DNA from: Lachnospiraceae bacterium AM93-12TA | GTDB lineage: Bacteria; Bacillota; Clostridia; Lachnospirales; Lachnospiraceae | DNA length: 36,891 nt | NCBI GenBank assembly: GCA_027698105.1 | Contig: JAQERH010000030.1 | Span: forward strand, 1 to 36,891 | Direction of reading: 5' to 3' | Shown here: positions 23,870 to 33,079 of the stretch, piece after piece | How positions within the stretch are numbered: position 1 is the first letter of the stretch | Layout of the letters: every line of letters starts with the position of its first letter | The notes under the pieces: generated by a model | Told to the model about the DNA's origin: nothing | Seen by the model: the letters and a program-made list of their open reading frames with translations, nothing else | Database searches by the model: none | Made by a program: the position numbers and the translations under genes

Positions 23870-24454
23870 ATGACATTTTGGAATAATCTGAGCCAGAAAA
23901 CTTCTGAAACTACTGCAAAAGCGGTGCAGAAGGCAAAAGAGCTGTCGGATATTGCTAAATTTAATGGGATGATTTCAGAAGAAGAAACAAAAATTAATAA
24001 CACTTATTACCAGATTGGAAAGCTGTATGCTGTCATGCACCTGCATGACTGTGAGAAGGAGTTTGCAGGCATGATAGCTGTTGTACAAGAAAGCAATGAA
24101 AAAATTCAGAGTTACAAACAGCAGATTCAGGATATAAAAGGAGTGGTGAGGTGCGCGCAGTGCGGTGCTGAGGTACAGGCAGGAACCGCTTTCTGCAGTT
24201 CCTGCGGCGCGGCTATGCCGAAAGTACAGCCAGCGCAGGCAGATGACGTAGTACGGTGTGAAGGCTGTGGAGCCATGGTAAAACAGGGAGTGCGTTTCTG
24301 TACCTCTTGCGGCAGGCCGATGGCCCAGTTTACAGGTGCAGAAACAGCTAATGAGACACCTGTGTCTGTGCAGGCCAAAAGGCTGTGTCCAAATTGCGGA
24401 GCAGAAGCAGAAGAGGGAGCCGATTTTTGTATGGAATGCGGTACAAGGTTGTAG
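23870..24454 (+). CDS. Zn-ribbon protein with N-terminal helical domain
   Basis: 194 aa, no signal or membrane segment. Residues 1-85 are helical and probably coiled (SQKTSETTAKAVQKAKELSD, YYQIGKLYAVMHLHDCEKEF, ESNEKIQSYKQQIQDIK). Three C4 zinc ribbons follow: CAQCG..CSSCG (about 90-107), CEGCG..CTSCG (about 127-145) and CPNCG..CMECG (about 175-193). Such tandem ribbons usually mediate protein or nucleic-acid contacts. ATG 23870 follows GAGGAGGA by 5 nt. It is the first gene of the PP2C/kinase/FHA-ABC set, and two later genes of the set encode membrane proteins with similar ribbons. The precise role is unknown. Confidence 0.8.
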   Translation: MTFWNNLSQKTSETTAKAVQKAKELSDIAKFNGMISEEETKINNTYYQIGKLYAVMHLHDCEKEFAGMIAVVQESNEKIQSYKQQIQDIKGVVRCAQCGAEVQAGTAFCSSCGAAMPKVQPAQADDVVRCEGCGAMVKQGVRFCTSCGRPMAQFTGAETANETPVSVQAKRLCPNCGAEAEEGADFCMECGTRL

Positions 24455-24497
24455 AGGAGAGCGTTCATACGGTATTTCAATCAAGGACAGGAAACAT

Positions 24498-25271
24498 GTG
24501 AAGTACAGTATTTTATATTGGTGCATCAGCCACCCAGGGAAGATGCGGGAGATGAATCAGGACAATTTTATCTGCGATGGTCAGTACCTGGAGGGCAGTC
24601 AGGGCATGGGATTGCCGCTTTGTGGCGTTAAATTGGGAAAGGATCATCCGGTGTTTGGAATTTTTGACGGTATGGGCGGAGAAGAGTGCGGAGAGATCGC
24701 TTCCTATATTGCGGCAAAGAGGGCGGCAGCGTTGAGCGTTAAAAGGAATGCAGCGCTGGATTTAGCTCAGTTTTGCGAGAAAGCCAACGAGGATATCTGC
24801 TGTTATGCCGCCAGACACCATATATCATCAATGGGAACGACGGCAGCGGTTCTTGCTTTTACAAGTCAGCAAATCACGCTGTGCAACATCGGAGACAGTA
24901 AGATTTTCCGGTTTTGCGGCGGAGAGCTGGAACAGATTTCTCGGGATCATGTGGCGGCAGCAGCATTTGGCAGAAAACCGCCCCTTTCCCAGAATCTTGG
25001 CATTCCTCCCGATGAATTATGGCTGGAACCATATATAGCCAAAGGAGAGTACAGCCACGGAGACGTCTATCTGATATGCTCAGACGGTCTGACGGACATG
25101 GTCTGCCAGGAGGACATAAAAGAAGCGCTGAATTTGCAGCCGCTGGAGGAAGCTGGCATGGAGTTGCTTAACAGGGCCCTTGATAACGGAGGAAAAGACA
25201 ATATTACTATTCTTTTATGCCAGATTAAGCGTAAGGCCGGGAAACTTTTCAGACAGAAATTCTGCGTTTAG
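24498..25271 (+). CDS. PP2C-family Ser/Thr protein phosphatase
   Basis: 257 aa metal-dependent phosphatase, the eraser partner of the kinase that follows. The family motifs are present in order: REMNQDNF near residue 17, IFDGMGGEECGE with metal D57, GTTAAVLAF (about 115-123), NIGDSKIFRF (about 131-140), LICSDGLTD with D196, and KDNITILL near the end. GTG 24498 is the first start in frame that begins the PP2C fold (KYSILYWCISHPGK) after a GACAGGA site; the reading frame is open back to 24336 but that part overlaps the Zn-ribbon gene. The kinase ATG follows 17 nt after the stop, so these two are coupled. Confidence 0.92.
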   Translation: MKYSILYWCISHPGKMREMNQDNFICDGQYLEGSQGMGLPLCGVKLGKDHPVFGIFDGMGGEECGEIASYIAAKRAAALSVKRNAALDLAQFCEKANEDICCYAARHHISSMGTTAAVLAFTSQQITLCNIGDSKIFRFCGGELEQISRDHVAAAAFGRKPPLSQNLGIPPDELWLEPYIAKGEYSHGDVYLICSDGLTDMVCQEDIKEALNLQPLEEAGMELLNRALDNGGKDNITILLCQIKRKAGKLFRQKFCV

Positions 25272-25288
25272 AAAAATGAGGTATGAAA

Positions 25289-27823
25289 ATGGCAACGAAT
25301 CTTTTGAAAGAAATATGGCCGGAATGGCAGGTGGAGGGGGAACCGCTTGGAAGAGGATCTTACGGAACAGTATACAAAGCGATCCGAAGAGATCACAATG
25401 TAGAGAGCTATGCGGCAATTAAAGTCATATCGATTCCCCTGGCTTCTTCGGAGATCGATTCTCTGCGTTCAGAAGGCTTTGATCTGAATGCTACGCGAAC
25501 GTATTTACAGGAGATAGTCAATGATTTTGTCAGTGAAATTCAGCTGATGGAGTCGTTAAAAGGCGTTCAGAATATTGTAAGCGTAGAAGATTATAAGGTA
25601 GTAGAGAAAACAGACAGGCTGGGCTGGGATATTTATATCCGCATGGAACTGTTAACTCCGTTTAATACCTATATAAACAATAGGAAAATGACGGAGAAAG
25701 AGGTGCTCAGGCTGGGCTGCGATATCTGTACAGCCCTTGAAATATGCAGTAAACGAAATATTATTCATCGTGATATTAAGCCGGAAAACATTTTTATCAA
25801 CGATTTTGGCCATTTTAAGCTGGGCGATTTTGGAATAGCCCGTAAGATGGAAAATATGACAGGAGGCCTTTCGCAGAAGGGGACTGTAAATTATATGGCG
25901 CCGGAGGTTGCCAACAGCAGTGAATATGATGTCCGCGCAGATATTTATTCCCTGGGAATCGTACTGTACCGCCTGCTGAATGGAAACAGGCTGCCGTTCC
26001 TGGAAAATGAACAGCAGTTGATGAATCCCAATGAAAGGAAACATGCAGCAGATCGCAGGCTGCGAGGTGAAAAACTGCCGAGGCCCTGCGACGCTTCAGA
26101 AGCTGTGGCAGACGTACTTCTTTGCGCCTGCGCTTATGAACCGAATAAGCGCTTTTCCTCTGCGGCTGCCATGAAAAAGGCACTTATGGACGCGGAAGAG
26201 CGTACTTATGGAAAGGCAGCAAAAGATCAGCTGAATCGAACGGTTTCTGTGCGAAAAAGCGCTGCTGACTATGATAAAACTGCTTCGGTGCGAAAGGCTG
26301 TTCCCGCCACCAGGCCGAAACCGGCCCAGCCAGAAGTGAATACCTTTGGAGACGCTCCGAAGAAGAAAAACAAAAAGAAAAAATGGACTGCCGCTGCGGC
26401 ACTGATTTTTACCGCCGCTATTGTTGCCGGAGCCGGGGCAGTGGCTGTTCCTAAGCTGATGGACGGAGCCGAGGGAACGGCCATCAGAGAGCTGGCTGAT
26501 AAAATCACCGGTAAATCGGAAGGTGAGAAACCAGACAGCAAAATGGCTGGAAAAGAAAGCAATGAGGCGGCAGAAGAGACAGTGGGAAAATCTGCACGGA
26601 AAGACAGTGAGACAGGCGAAGCTGAGACAGAAGACAGCTCAGAGGCTTATAAAGAACAGATTGCTTCCAGCATCTCAGAGGCAGAAAGCCTGGCAGAGGA
26701 GCAGGACTACCTGGGGGCCGTGAAGGTGATCGACAGCGCCCTGTCTGAAGCTGGTCCTGCTCAGGAACTGAAGGACAAGAAAGCAGAGTATGAAGAGGCC
26801 TATAGTGACTCTGTCATAGAACAGGCAGATGCCTTAGTGGCGGAGGAAAAGCTGGACGAGGCGAAAACCCTTTTAAATAAGAGTGTCAGCCAGGTCTCTG
26901 ACAATGCCAAAATCAAGGCTAAAATAAGTGTCATCGACAGCCTGCGCCCTATTAATTTAAGCACGTTTCATGTAATTGACTCAAACAGAGTTTCAGAAGA
27001 GGAGGGAATCTTTGTAGATTCCTTTGGAAACGCCTTTGACGGATGGTTTCATTTTAATCATATAGGTGCTACAGGTTCTGATTGCTACGCAATCTTTAAT
27101 CTGAACCAGGAGTGTACGACCTTTACAGGAAGTGTAACAGCCTGTCAGGATACTGGTTCTGACGAACAGATGATTTTGCAGATTTATGTGGACGACGTCT
27201 TAAAGTACACAAGCCCCCAGTTTGGAAAGACCACAGGAAAGTTGGATTTTCAAGTGGATGTGACGGGAGGAAAGCAGCTTTTAATCAAGCCTGGACTGGT
27301 ATCAGGCCACTTTGGGGACGCTTGCTTTTCTATGGTAGACGCCAAGGTAACTCGAGATCCAGATGCTGTTGCTGCAAATCTGGAACAGAAACAGAAAAAT
27401 ACGTACGATCCGGGCAGAGCCGGACTGGAGAAGCTGTTTTTAATTGACTCAAAAAACTTTGATCAGGAGAGCGAGATCTTTACAGATTCCTTCGGAAACA
27501 GCTACGACGGTTTCTATCACTTTAAGAATATCGGTTCTGACAATCCGGGAACCTACGCTACCTTTAATATTACAGAGAGTAGCAGTACCTTCAGCGGCAG
27601 CATCGTGGCCTGTCAGGATACTGGCTCTGACGAGCAGATGCTCGTAATGATCTATGTAGACGATGTATTAAAATATACAAGCCCGCAGTTTGGAAAGACT
27701 ACAGGAAAGCTGGATTTCAGCATTGACACTACAGGGGGACAGACCATTACCATAAAACCAGGCTTAATTTCAGGCCATTTTGGGGATGCCTGCTGTTCCT
27801 TTGTGGATCTCCGGCTGAATTAA
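25289..27823 (+). CDS. Membrane Ser/Thr protein kinase with two NPCBM-like ectodomains
   Basis: 844 aa. The cytosolic Hanks-type kinase domain covers about residues 10-300: GRGSYG (21-26), ATP Lys K45, HRDIKPEN (H160, D162), DFG (D180-G182), and GTVNYMAPE in the activation segment. A linker holds two copies of T-[VA]-S-V-R-K (T318 and T331). A membrane segment lies at about 365-386, followed by an acidic linker and TPR-like helical repeats (about 450-550). Two tandem copies of a 120-130 aa beta-rich domain resembling NPCBM follow at about 553-692 and 711-844. NPCBM-like domains bind carbohydrate, so the kinase may sense wall or surface glycan. There are no PASTA domains, so it is not the housekeeping PrkC. 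ATG 25289 is preferred to 25283 on spacing from GAGG. Confidence 0.92.
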   Translation: MATNLLKEIWPEWQVEGEPLGRGSYGTVYKAIRRDHNVESYAAIKVISIPLASSEIDSLRSEGFDLNATRTYLQEIVNDFVSEIQLMESLKGVQNIVSVEDYKVVEKTDRLGWDIYIRMELLTPFNTYINNRKMTEKEVLRLGCDICTALEICSKRNIIHRDIKPENIFINDFGHFKLGDFGIARKMENMTGGLSQKGTVNYMAPEVANSSEYDVRADIYSLGIVLYRLLNGNRLPFLENEQQLMNPNERKHAADRRLRGEKLPRPCDASEAVADVLLCACAYEPNKRFSSAAAMKKALMDAEERTYGKAAKDQLNRTVSVRKSAADYDKTASVRKAVPATRPKPAQPEVNTFGDAPKKKNKKKKWTAAAALIFTAAIVAGAGAVAVPKLMDGAEGTAIRELADKITGKSEGEKPDSKMAGKESNEAAEETVGKSARKDSETGEAETEDSSEAYKEQIASSISEAESLAEEQDYLGAVKVIDSALSEAGPAQELKDKKAEYEEAYSDSVIEQADALVAEEKLDEAKTLLNKSVSQVSDNAKIKAKISVIDSLRPINLSTFHVIDSNRVSEEEGIFVDSFGNAFDGWFHFNHIGATGSDCYAIFNLNQECTTFTGSVTACQDTGSDEQMILQIYVDDVLKYTSPQFGKTTGKLDFQVDVTGGKQLLIKPGLVSGHFGDACFSMVDAKVTRDPDAVAANLEQKQKNTYDPGRAGLEKLFLIDSKNFDQESEIFTDSFGNSYDGFYHFKNIGSDNPGTYATFNITESSSTFSGSIVACQDTGSDEQMLVMIYVDDVLKYTSPQFGKTTGKLDFSIDTTGGQTITIKPGLISGHFGDACCSFVDLRLN
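26950..27823 (+). repeat. Tandem duplicated NPCBM-like domain within the kinase gene
   Basis: Copy 1 (about 26950-27365) and copy 2 (about 27424-27823) share long near-identical protein segments, for example QDTGSDEQM, then IYVDDVLKYTSPQFGKTTGKLDF in two parts, and KPGL(V/I)SGHFGDAC. The nucleotide similarity is also high there, which points to an internal duplication that is recent or kept homogeneous. Confidence 0.85.
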
Positions 27824-27834
27824 GCGTCTGGAGT

Positions 27835-27842
27835 GGGGGGGG
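27835..27842 (+). repeat. G8 tract forming the ribosome binding site of the FHA-ABC gene
   Basis: Eight G residues end 4 nt before ATG 27847 and replace a normal GGAGG site. Gain or loss of a G would alter spacing to the start. It lies in the 23-nt gap between kinase and transporter genes. Confidence 0.6.
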
Positions 27843-27846
27843 AGAA

Positions 27847-30183
27847 ATGCGGGATTTTGATAAAACGACTCACTTTGCCGGGGAGATCGGCCAGGCCGCC
27901 AGTTCACTGGTGACGATTTTTGACGGCAGCCAGGCGCCCAGAACACTCCGGTTAAATGAGTTTGGAAAAAATACGATCTATTTCGGGCGTGATCCCAAAA
28001 ATGACATTGTCCTGACTTCGCGCCTGGTTTCTGCTGAACACGGACGCTTTGTGCGAAAAGGCGGATCGTGGGTGATAGAAGATAAGGGGGCATACCAGGA
28101 ACAGGGCAGCACGAACGGGCTGATTTACAACAACGGGCTGATTTTTTCCCGTCTTGTCAGCGACGGAGACTTTATCAGGATTGACGATGGAGTGGAAACT
28201 GTTTCAGAAGGGGTACTGTTTGTATTTTCTTCTTCCGGTTCCAATGATAAGTGGTATTCTATATCGCTTTTCAGAAAGCAGAAAGTGATCATAGGCCGGG
28301 AAACCGGCTGTGATATTACGCTTTCTCATATTTCTGTTTCCAAGCTTCACGCTCAGATTGTCCTTCAGAGAGATGGTTATTATATCATAGACAGCGGAAG
28401 TACCAATGGAATTATTGTCAATAACAGAAGGATTTTTGGAAAGGCAAAGCTCCATGAAAAGGACGTTATTGCCATTACCAATTCAAAACTGATTTTTACA
28501 TCTGAGGCAGTGTTTTACTGCTGTTACAAAAACGGTATTTCAGTCGATGCGTCTGATATTTTGATCAGGCGGGGAAGGGGAAAAAAGAGTTTTATTGCCA
28601 GCAATCATGTGAGCGTCAATGTCAGGCCGGGAGAACTGGTTGCCATTATCGGCGGCTCAGGGGCAGGAAAATCTACCATATTGAATTGTATGTGCGGCTA
28701 TTTAAAGCCCCAGCAGGGCAGCGTTTTTATCAATGGCGTCAACCTATATCAAAATTTTGACTCCATAAAGAAGCTGATTGGTTATGTCCCACAGTCGGAT
28801 ATTGTATATGACAATCTGACTCTCCACGATATGTTGATGTATACGGCAAAACTGCGGCTGCCCAGAGATATAGCTCCTGCGGAGAGGGAGCAGGCAATTA
28901 TGCATGCCATTGATATGGTGGAATTGTCTGAGAAGAAGGACAGCCTTATTAAGTCTTTCAGCGGCGGACAGAGAAAGAGAGCCAGCATTGCAGTGGAGCT
29001 GTTATCGGATCCTAATCTGCTGTTTTTAGATGAACCGGCGTCCGGGCTGGATCCAGGTACAGAGAGAAATTTGATGCAGTCACTGAGAAATATGGCGGAC
29101 GGAGGAAAAACAGTGATTCTTGTCACCCACAGCACTCTGCAGCTGAAAATGTGCGACAAAATCATATTTATGGGAAGGGGAGGAAATCTCTGTTTCTATG
29201 GCTCCTACAACGATGCCATGGCGTTTTTCGGCGTTTCAGATATTATCGATGTGTACAGCATGATAACAGAGCAGGCAGTTCAGTGGCGAGAGAAGTTTGA
29301 AGCCAGCAGAAGGCATTCCGGACAGGTGAAATCAGGCGGCGGCATTTCTGGAAAGGTAAAAAAACGGCGGTTCAGGCAGCTGAGGGTTTTGAGTATGCGG
29401 TATCTGAAACTGGCCACAAATGACAGGCAGAGATTTTTGCTGCTTTTGCTGCAGGCGCCGCTGCTTGCGGTATTGATATCGTTTGTTGCAGACGGGAAGC
29501 AGTTCGAACAGTATGAAATGACAAAAAGCTTATTATTTGCGCTCTCCTGTTCAGCCTTTTGGGTCGGTATGCTGAATGCGATTCAGGAAATCTGCAAGGA
29601 AAGAACCATCATGAAACGGGAATATATGGCTGGACTGTCGCTCAGCGCTTATGTATTGTCGAAAATCATTGTACTGGGTTTTCTGTGCCTGATTCAAAGC
29701 TTTTTCATTACAGGTGTATTCAGCGCAACAGTAGGGCTTCCAGAAGAAGGAGTGATGGCGCTGCCGTTTCTGGAACTTTTGATTACCACCTTTATGACAG
29801 CTATCGCTTCCACTGCAATAGGGCTGTTTGTATCCTCGCTGTTTACCAATGCAGACAGGGCTATGACGGTTGCGCCTATTTTGCTTATGCCACAGATTTT
29901 ATTTTCGGGCCTGATTTTTAAATTGAGCGGAGCTACGGAGATGATTTCCTGGGCAGCGGTTTGCCGCTGGAGCATGGAAGGATACGGAACGACTGCTAAT
30001 CTCAACGAACTGCCCCTCCGGCTGCAACAGGAAGGAGTACAGATTCCTCACGAGGCAGAATCCTTTTTTGAATTTACATCGTTTCACCTGGCGAGTTCAT
30101 GGGGGATTCTGACGCTGTATACGGTGCTGTTCCTGATTTTAGCAAGAGTCGTACTGGCTAAGGCTGGCAGAGAAGGATCCTAG
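27847..30183 (+). CDS. FHA-FHA-ABC transporter (ATPase plus ABC-2 permease fusion)
   Basis: 778 aa half-transporter of the ABCG/Rv1747 layout. FHA domain 1 (about residues 38-102) has FGRD, SAEHG and STNGL; FHA domain 2 (about 147-198) has IGRE, SKLHA and STNG. These are the residues that bind phosphothreonine, so both are likely active. The nucleotide-binding domain has Walker A GGSGAGKST (about 268-276), signature SFSGGQRKRA, Walker B LLFLDEPASGLDPG and switch His in VTHS. The C-terminal part (about 520-775) has about six membrane segments of the ABC-2 type. Upstream kinase and phosphatase genes supply the pThr signal. By analogy with mycobacterial PknF/Rv1747, phosphorylation should control export; the cargo is unknown. 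Confidence 0.93.
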   Translation: MRDFDKTTHFAGEIGQAASSLVTIFDGSQAPRTLRLNEFGKNTIYFGRDPKNDIVLTSRLVSAEHGRFVRKGGSWVIEDKGAYQEQGSTNGLIYNNGLIFSRLVSDGDFIRIDDGVETVSEGVLFVFSSSGSNDKWYSISLFRKQKVIIGRETGCDITLSHISVSKLHAQIVLQRDGYYIIDSGSTNGIIVNNRRIFGKAKLHEKDVIAITNSKLIFTSEAVFYCCYKNGISVDASDILIRRGRGKKSFIASNHVSVNVRPGELVAIIGGSGAGKSTILNCMCGYLKPQQGSVFINGVNLYQNFDSIKKLIGYVPQSDIVYDNLTLHDMLMYTAKLRLPRDIAPAEREQAIMHAIDMVELSEKKDSLIKSFSGGQRKRASIAVELLSDPNLLFLDEPASGLDPGTERNLMQSLRNMADGGKTVILVTHSTLQLKMCDKIIFMGRGGNLCFYGSYNDAMAFFGVSDIIDVYSMITEQAVQWREKFEASRRHSGQVKSGGGISGKVKKRRFRQLRVLSMRYLKLATNDRQRFLLLLLQAPLLAVLISFVADGKQFEQYEMTKSLLFALSCSAFWVGMLNAIQEICKERTIMKREYMAGLSLSAYVLSKIIVLGFLCLIQSFFITGVFSATVGLPEEGVMALPFLELLITTFMTAIASTAIGLFVSSLFTNADRAMTVAPILLMPQILFSGLIFKLSGATEMISWAAVCRWSMEGYGTTANLNELPLRLQQEGVQIPHEAESFFEFTSFHLASSWGILTLYTVLFLILARVVLAKAGREGS

Positions 30184-30206
30184 AGAGACAGGAAGGGGGG
30201 AGAAAC

Positions 30207-30665
30207 GTGAAAAAGTTTTTGCTGAGAATGCTTTCTGTCATAGCGCTGGCTTTGGCAGGGGCTGCCTGCGCTGGCATTTATTTTATCCATTCGCCGGAAT
30301 ATGCGCTGCTGGAGACGATAGAGGATGTAAACGATTCAGGAATAGACGGTCTGATGCCTCACCTGACAGCTGACGCCAGGGAAGCAGTGGATGCTGTATC
30401 GGTATTGACAGAACAGAAGACCTTCAGCTCAATTATGGGAATGCTGGATAAAACCGATTACGCAGGTATTCTGAAATCTAAAATTCAGGAAATCCAGTGG
30501 GAAGTGGAGGACGTTCTGAAGGGAAGGAAAAACGCGGAAGTCCTGCTTTCGTTTAATTACGAGAATAAACTGATCGGAACCATTGGCCTTTCCATGGTTC
30601 GCGAAGAAAAGGAATGGAAGATAGACAGTTTGGAATTTCCTAAATTTGAAGAAATTAATTTTTAA
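30207..30665 (+). CDS. Small membrane-anchored or secreted protein, NTF2/DUF4878-like
   Basis: 152 aa. The N-terminus (KKFLLRMLSVIALALAGAACAGIYFIHS) is a hydrophobic anchor or signal; the Cys at about residue 21 is not in a good lipobox. The rest (PEYALLETIEDVNDSGIDGLMPHL, then EVLLSFNYENKLIGTIGLSMVREEKEWKIDSLEF) has the helix-then-sheet order of NTF2-like DUF4878 lipoproteins. Start is GTG 30207 after GGGGGGAGAA. It lies 23 nt after the transporter and could be its extracytoplasmic partner. The fold is inferred by eye only. Confidence 0.6.
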   Translation: MKKFLLRMLSVIALALAGAACAGIYFIHSPEYALLETIEDVNDSGIDGLMPHLTADAREAVDAVSVLTEQKTFSSIMGMLDKTDYAGILKSKIQEIQWEVEDVLKGRKNAEVLLSFNYENKLIGTIGLSMVREEKEWKIDSLEFPKFEEINF

Positions 30666-30733
30666 TTTATTTATTTAAAATACAGAAAAAATGTGAAACA
30701 AAAGAAAACTTATTGAAAAGGGGAGGTAACGAT

Positions 30734-33043
30734 ATGTTTTGTCCTAATTGCGGTAATAAAGTTCCAGATGGAAGCAGATTCTGTGGTTCCTGCGGAGCAG
30801 ATTTATCCGGCATGGTACCGGAAGCTGCACCAGCGGAGGAGAATCAGGCAGGCGTCATGAAGCAGAAACACTGGCCGAAAGACACAGAGCGGATGCCTCA
30901 GGTTCAGAAAAGCCCTAAGAAGAAATTAATTACGATTCTGGCTGCAGCAGTGGTATTTATAGCAGCTTTCCTGATCGTAAAAACGCTGCTGTTTTCCGGG
31001 GGAGGCAGTCATGCTTATGTATATCTTTCAGACGGCAGCTACGAACTTCTGACGAATATTGAAAAGGGGGAGGCCGTTGAAATCGCTTCGGGGAAAAATG
31101 ACGCTTCCATGCGGGAACTGCTGTCCTTCAGCCCTGACAAAAAATATATTTATTATTACACAAAGTATGACAGCTCCTCAGAAACCGGTACTCTCTGCCG
31201 GGCTGAATATGGAAAGTTAAAAAAGGATTCCAGTAAAAATGACAAATATATTAAGATTATTGCGACCAACGTGAAGCTGGGATTCGAGTTTCTGGATGAC
31301 GGTTCTGTGATCTATCAGAATGGCTCTGATGACCTTTATTTTTATAACGGAAAGGAACCGGCTCAGATTGCTAAGGAAGTAAATGATTATTACACAGATG
31401 GAAGCAGCCGTGTGGCTTATGAGGTTGACAGCGATACAAAGGAGTGCATTTTATATGGGGTGGAGCTGGATGACCTTGACAATAAAATAGAGCTGGCATC
31501 CAACTACTCAGGTATCTACAGTGCGGTTAATCTGGATCAGATTTTTTATGAAATATGGCAGGAGAAAGATCATACAAAGTCAGCCTTATACGTTACAGGC
31601 TTTGGAAAGGAGTCTGAAAAGCTAGGAGACGATGCAAGTTTTTTAGGTGGCACAAAGGAAAAGGATTATTATATTGTGAATAACGATACCAGCGTCAATC
31701 CTTACGACTATGTGACAGACGCTTACGCAGAGTCGGATGCAGGAATTGCAGAACCTAATGAGGATGATTTTGCTGTTCCCTATTATAATTATAGGATGGT
31801 GCACGGTTCTAATCTGGCAGAAGGTGATTTTAATGAGCTTTACACCAGCTGTACGAAGGAACTGTACTGGTATGGTGAAAGCACCTGGTTTGCAGACTCT
31901 ATGGAGGATGCATTGCAGAGAGAATGGGGAGAAAATACAGCTGCCGTACACGCTGCAACTCAGGCCTTTATCGACAAATTTGCCAGCGACGCCGATGAGG
32001 ACGGTTATATTTTAGTGACAGACGAGGTAAAGGCTGCACTGAAGGAAATCCAGAAGCAGGCGGAGCATCCGGAGAATGAATGGCAGTGGATGTGGCTCTG
32101 CTATGACAAATATCAGAGTGGTACGACTATCGACAGGGAGGCTTACAGCGCTGCCAAGGAGCAGTGGAATGAGGTTGAGAGCAGAATCCAGACGCGGGAA
32201 TTTCTCCAGAACGAAGAAAATAAATACTACACCAGTACCTTATGCTGCTATGAGGACGGTGAGAAAACTGCCATTAATGAAAATGTACTGTCTGTAGAGT
32301 ATGTTGACGGAGGAGTCATGTTTCGGACTATAGAACTGGCCTCCGAGCCGGTGGATATCTCTGAACTCAGTGAGTACAACTATATCAAGGAGCTGTTTGG
32401 AATTGACTACGAAATGCAGAATTATATAGTTAATAGAGATGATTCATCCGTTTACCAGATGTCTTCAGAAGCTGCAAAAGCTCTGGCAGAGGCTCATAAG
32501 GAATACACGGCAGAGCTGCATATTGCCGGAAATAAGATTTACATGGGCAGCAGTGAGAAAGACGTTTCCCTGTCTGTGGCAGATATCAAGAATGGAGTGA
32601 TAGGGGATTTTACAATTCTTACAGACGACGCGATGATTGCTGACATAGATGACAGCGCCGTATACTATGTCAGTGAACTTTATACAAATGACAACTGCAG
32701 ATACTGCGATCTCTACTCTTATGATGGCAAAGAAAGCAAGCGCCTGGCGCAGGATATTCTGATGGACAGAGTTTTACTTTACGAGAATGGCGATCTGCTG
32801 GCCTATACAGAAAACACAAGGTACGATGGCTACGAACTGACATTATTCAATTCCAAAGGTGAAAAAACCTTAATAGGGGAAGGTGTTACACAGTACATTT
32901 TTGTCTCCCCGTCTGTACTTTTGTATATTTCTGACGGAGATCTCCATGTATATGACGGCAAGTCTAGTCACCTGGTCTGCACAGGCGTAGACTGTATTTG
33001 GAGCTCTGAAGTCAGAAAAGCTCAGAAGTGGCTTGAACTGTAG
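30734..33043 (+). CDS. Zn-ribbon / transmembrane / large ectodomain protein
   Basis: 769 aa. A C4 zinc ribbon at residues 2-24 (FCPNCG, FCGSCG) is followed by a Pro/Glu-rich stretch, a membrane segment at about 62-86 (KKKLITILAAAVVFIAAFLIV), and a large ectodomain of about 680 residues. This contains many short repeats of the type YIYYYTKYD..., SVIYQNGSDDLYFYNGK, VYYVSELYTNDNCRYCDLYSYDGKE, like beta-propeller blades of the DUF5050 sort, interrupted by a helical part (about 380-500). The layout (ribbon inside, sensor outside) resembles YvbJ/TcaA-type wall-stress proteins. ATG 30734 follows GGGGAGG by 7 nt. The function is unknown; it belongs to the gene set by collinearity. Confidence 0.7.
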   Translation: MFCPNCGNKVPDGSRFCGSCGADLSGMVPEAAPAEENQAGVMKQKHWPKDTERMPQVQKSPKKKLITILAAAVVFIAAFLIVKTLLFSGGGSHAYVYLSDGSYELLTNIEKGEAVEIASGKNDASMRELLSFSPDKKYIYYYTKYDSSSETGTLCRAEYGKLKKDSSKNDKYIKIIATNVKLGFEFLDDGSVIYQNGSDDLYFYNGKEPAQIAKEVNDYYTDGSSRVAYEVDSDTKECILYGVELDDLDNKIELASNYSGIYSAVNLDQIFYEIWQEKDHTKSALYVTGFGKESEKLGDDASFLGGTKEKDYYIVNNDTSVNPYDYVTDAYAESDAGIAEPNEDDFAVPYYNYRMVHGSNLAEGDFNELYTSCTKELYWYGESTWFADSMEDALQREWGENTAAVHAATQAFIDKFASDADEDGYILVTDEVKAALKEIQKQAEHPENEWQWMWLCYDKYQSGTTIDREAYSAAKEQWNEVESRIQTREFLQNEENKYYTSTLCCYEDGEKTAINENVLSVEYVDGGVMFRTIELASEPVDISELSEYNYIKELFGIDYEMQNYIVNRDDSSVYQMSSEAAKALAEAHKEYTAELHIAGNKIYMGSSEKDVSLSVADIKNGVIGDFTILTDDAMIADIDDSAVYYVSELYTNDNCRYCDLYSYDGKESKRLAQDILMDRVLLYENGDLLAYTENTRYDGYELTLFNSKGEKTLIGEGVTQYIFVSPSVLLYISDGDLHVYDGKSSHLVCTGVDCIWSSEVRKAQKWLEL

Positions 33044-33079
33044 GTAAGATAAAAATAAAACATTGAGAGGAAGCGGCCT

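Noticed and set aside
24336..24497. N-terminal extension of the PP2C gene
   Set aside because: This stretch is in another frame of the Zn-ribbon gene and has no PP2C features.
30207..30290. Lipobox in the small secreted protein
   Set aside because: The residues before the Cys (GAA) lack the Leu expected at -3; an uncleaved anchor or ordinary signal is as likely.
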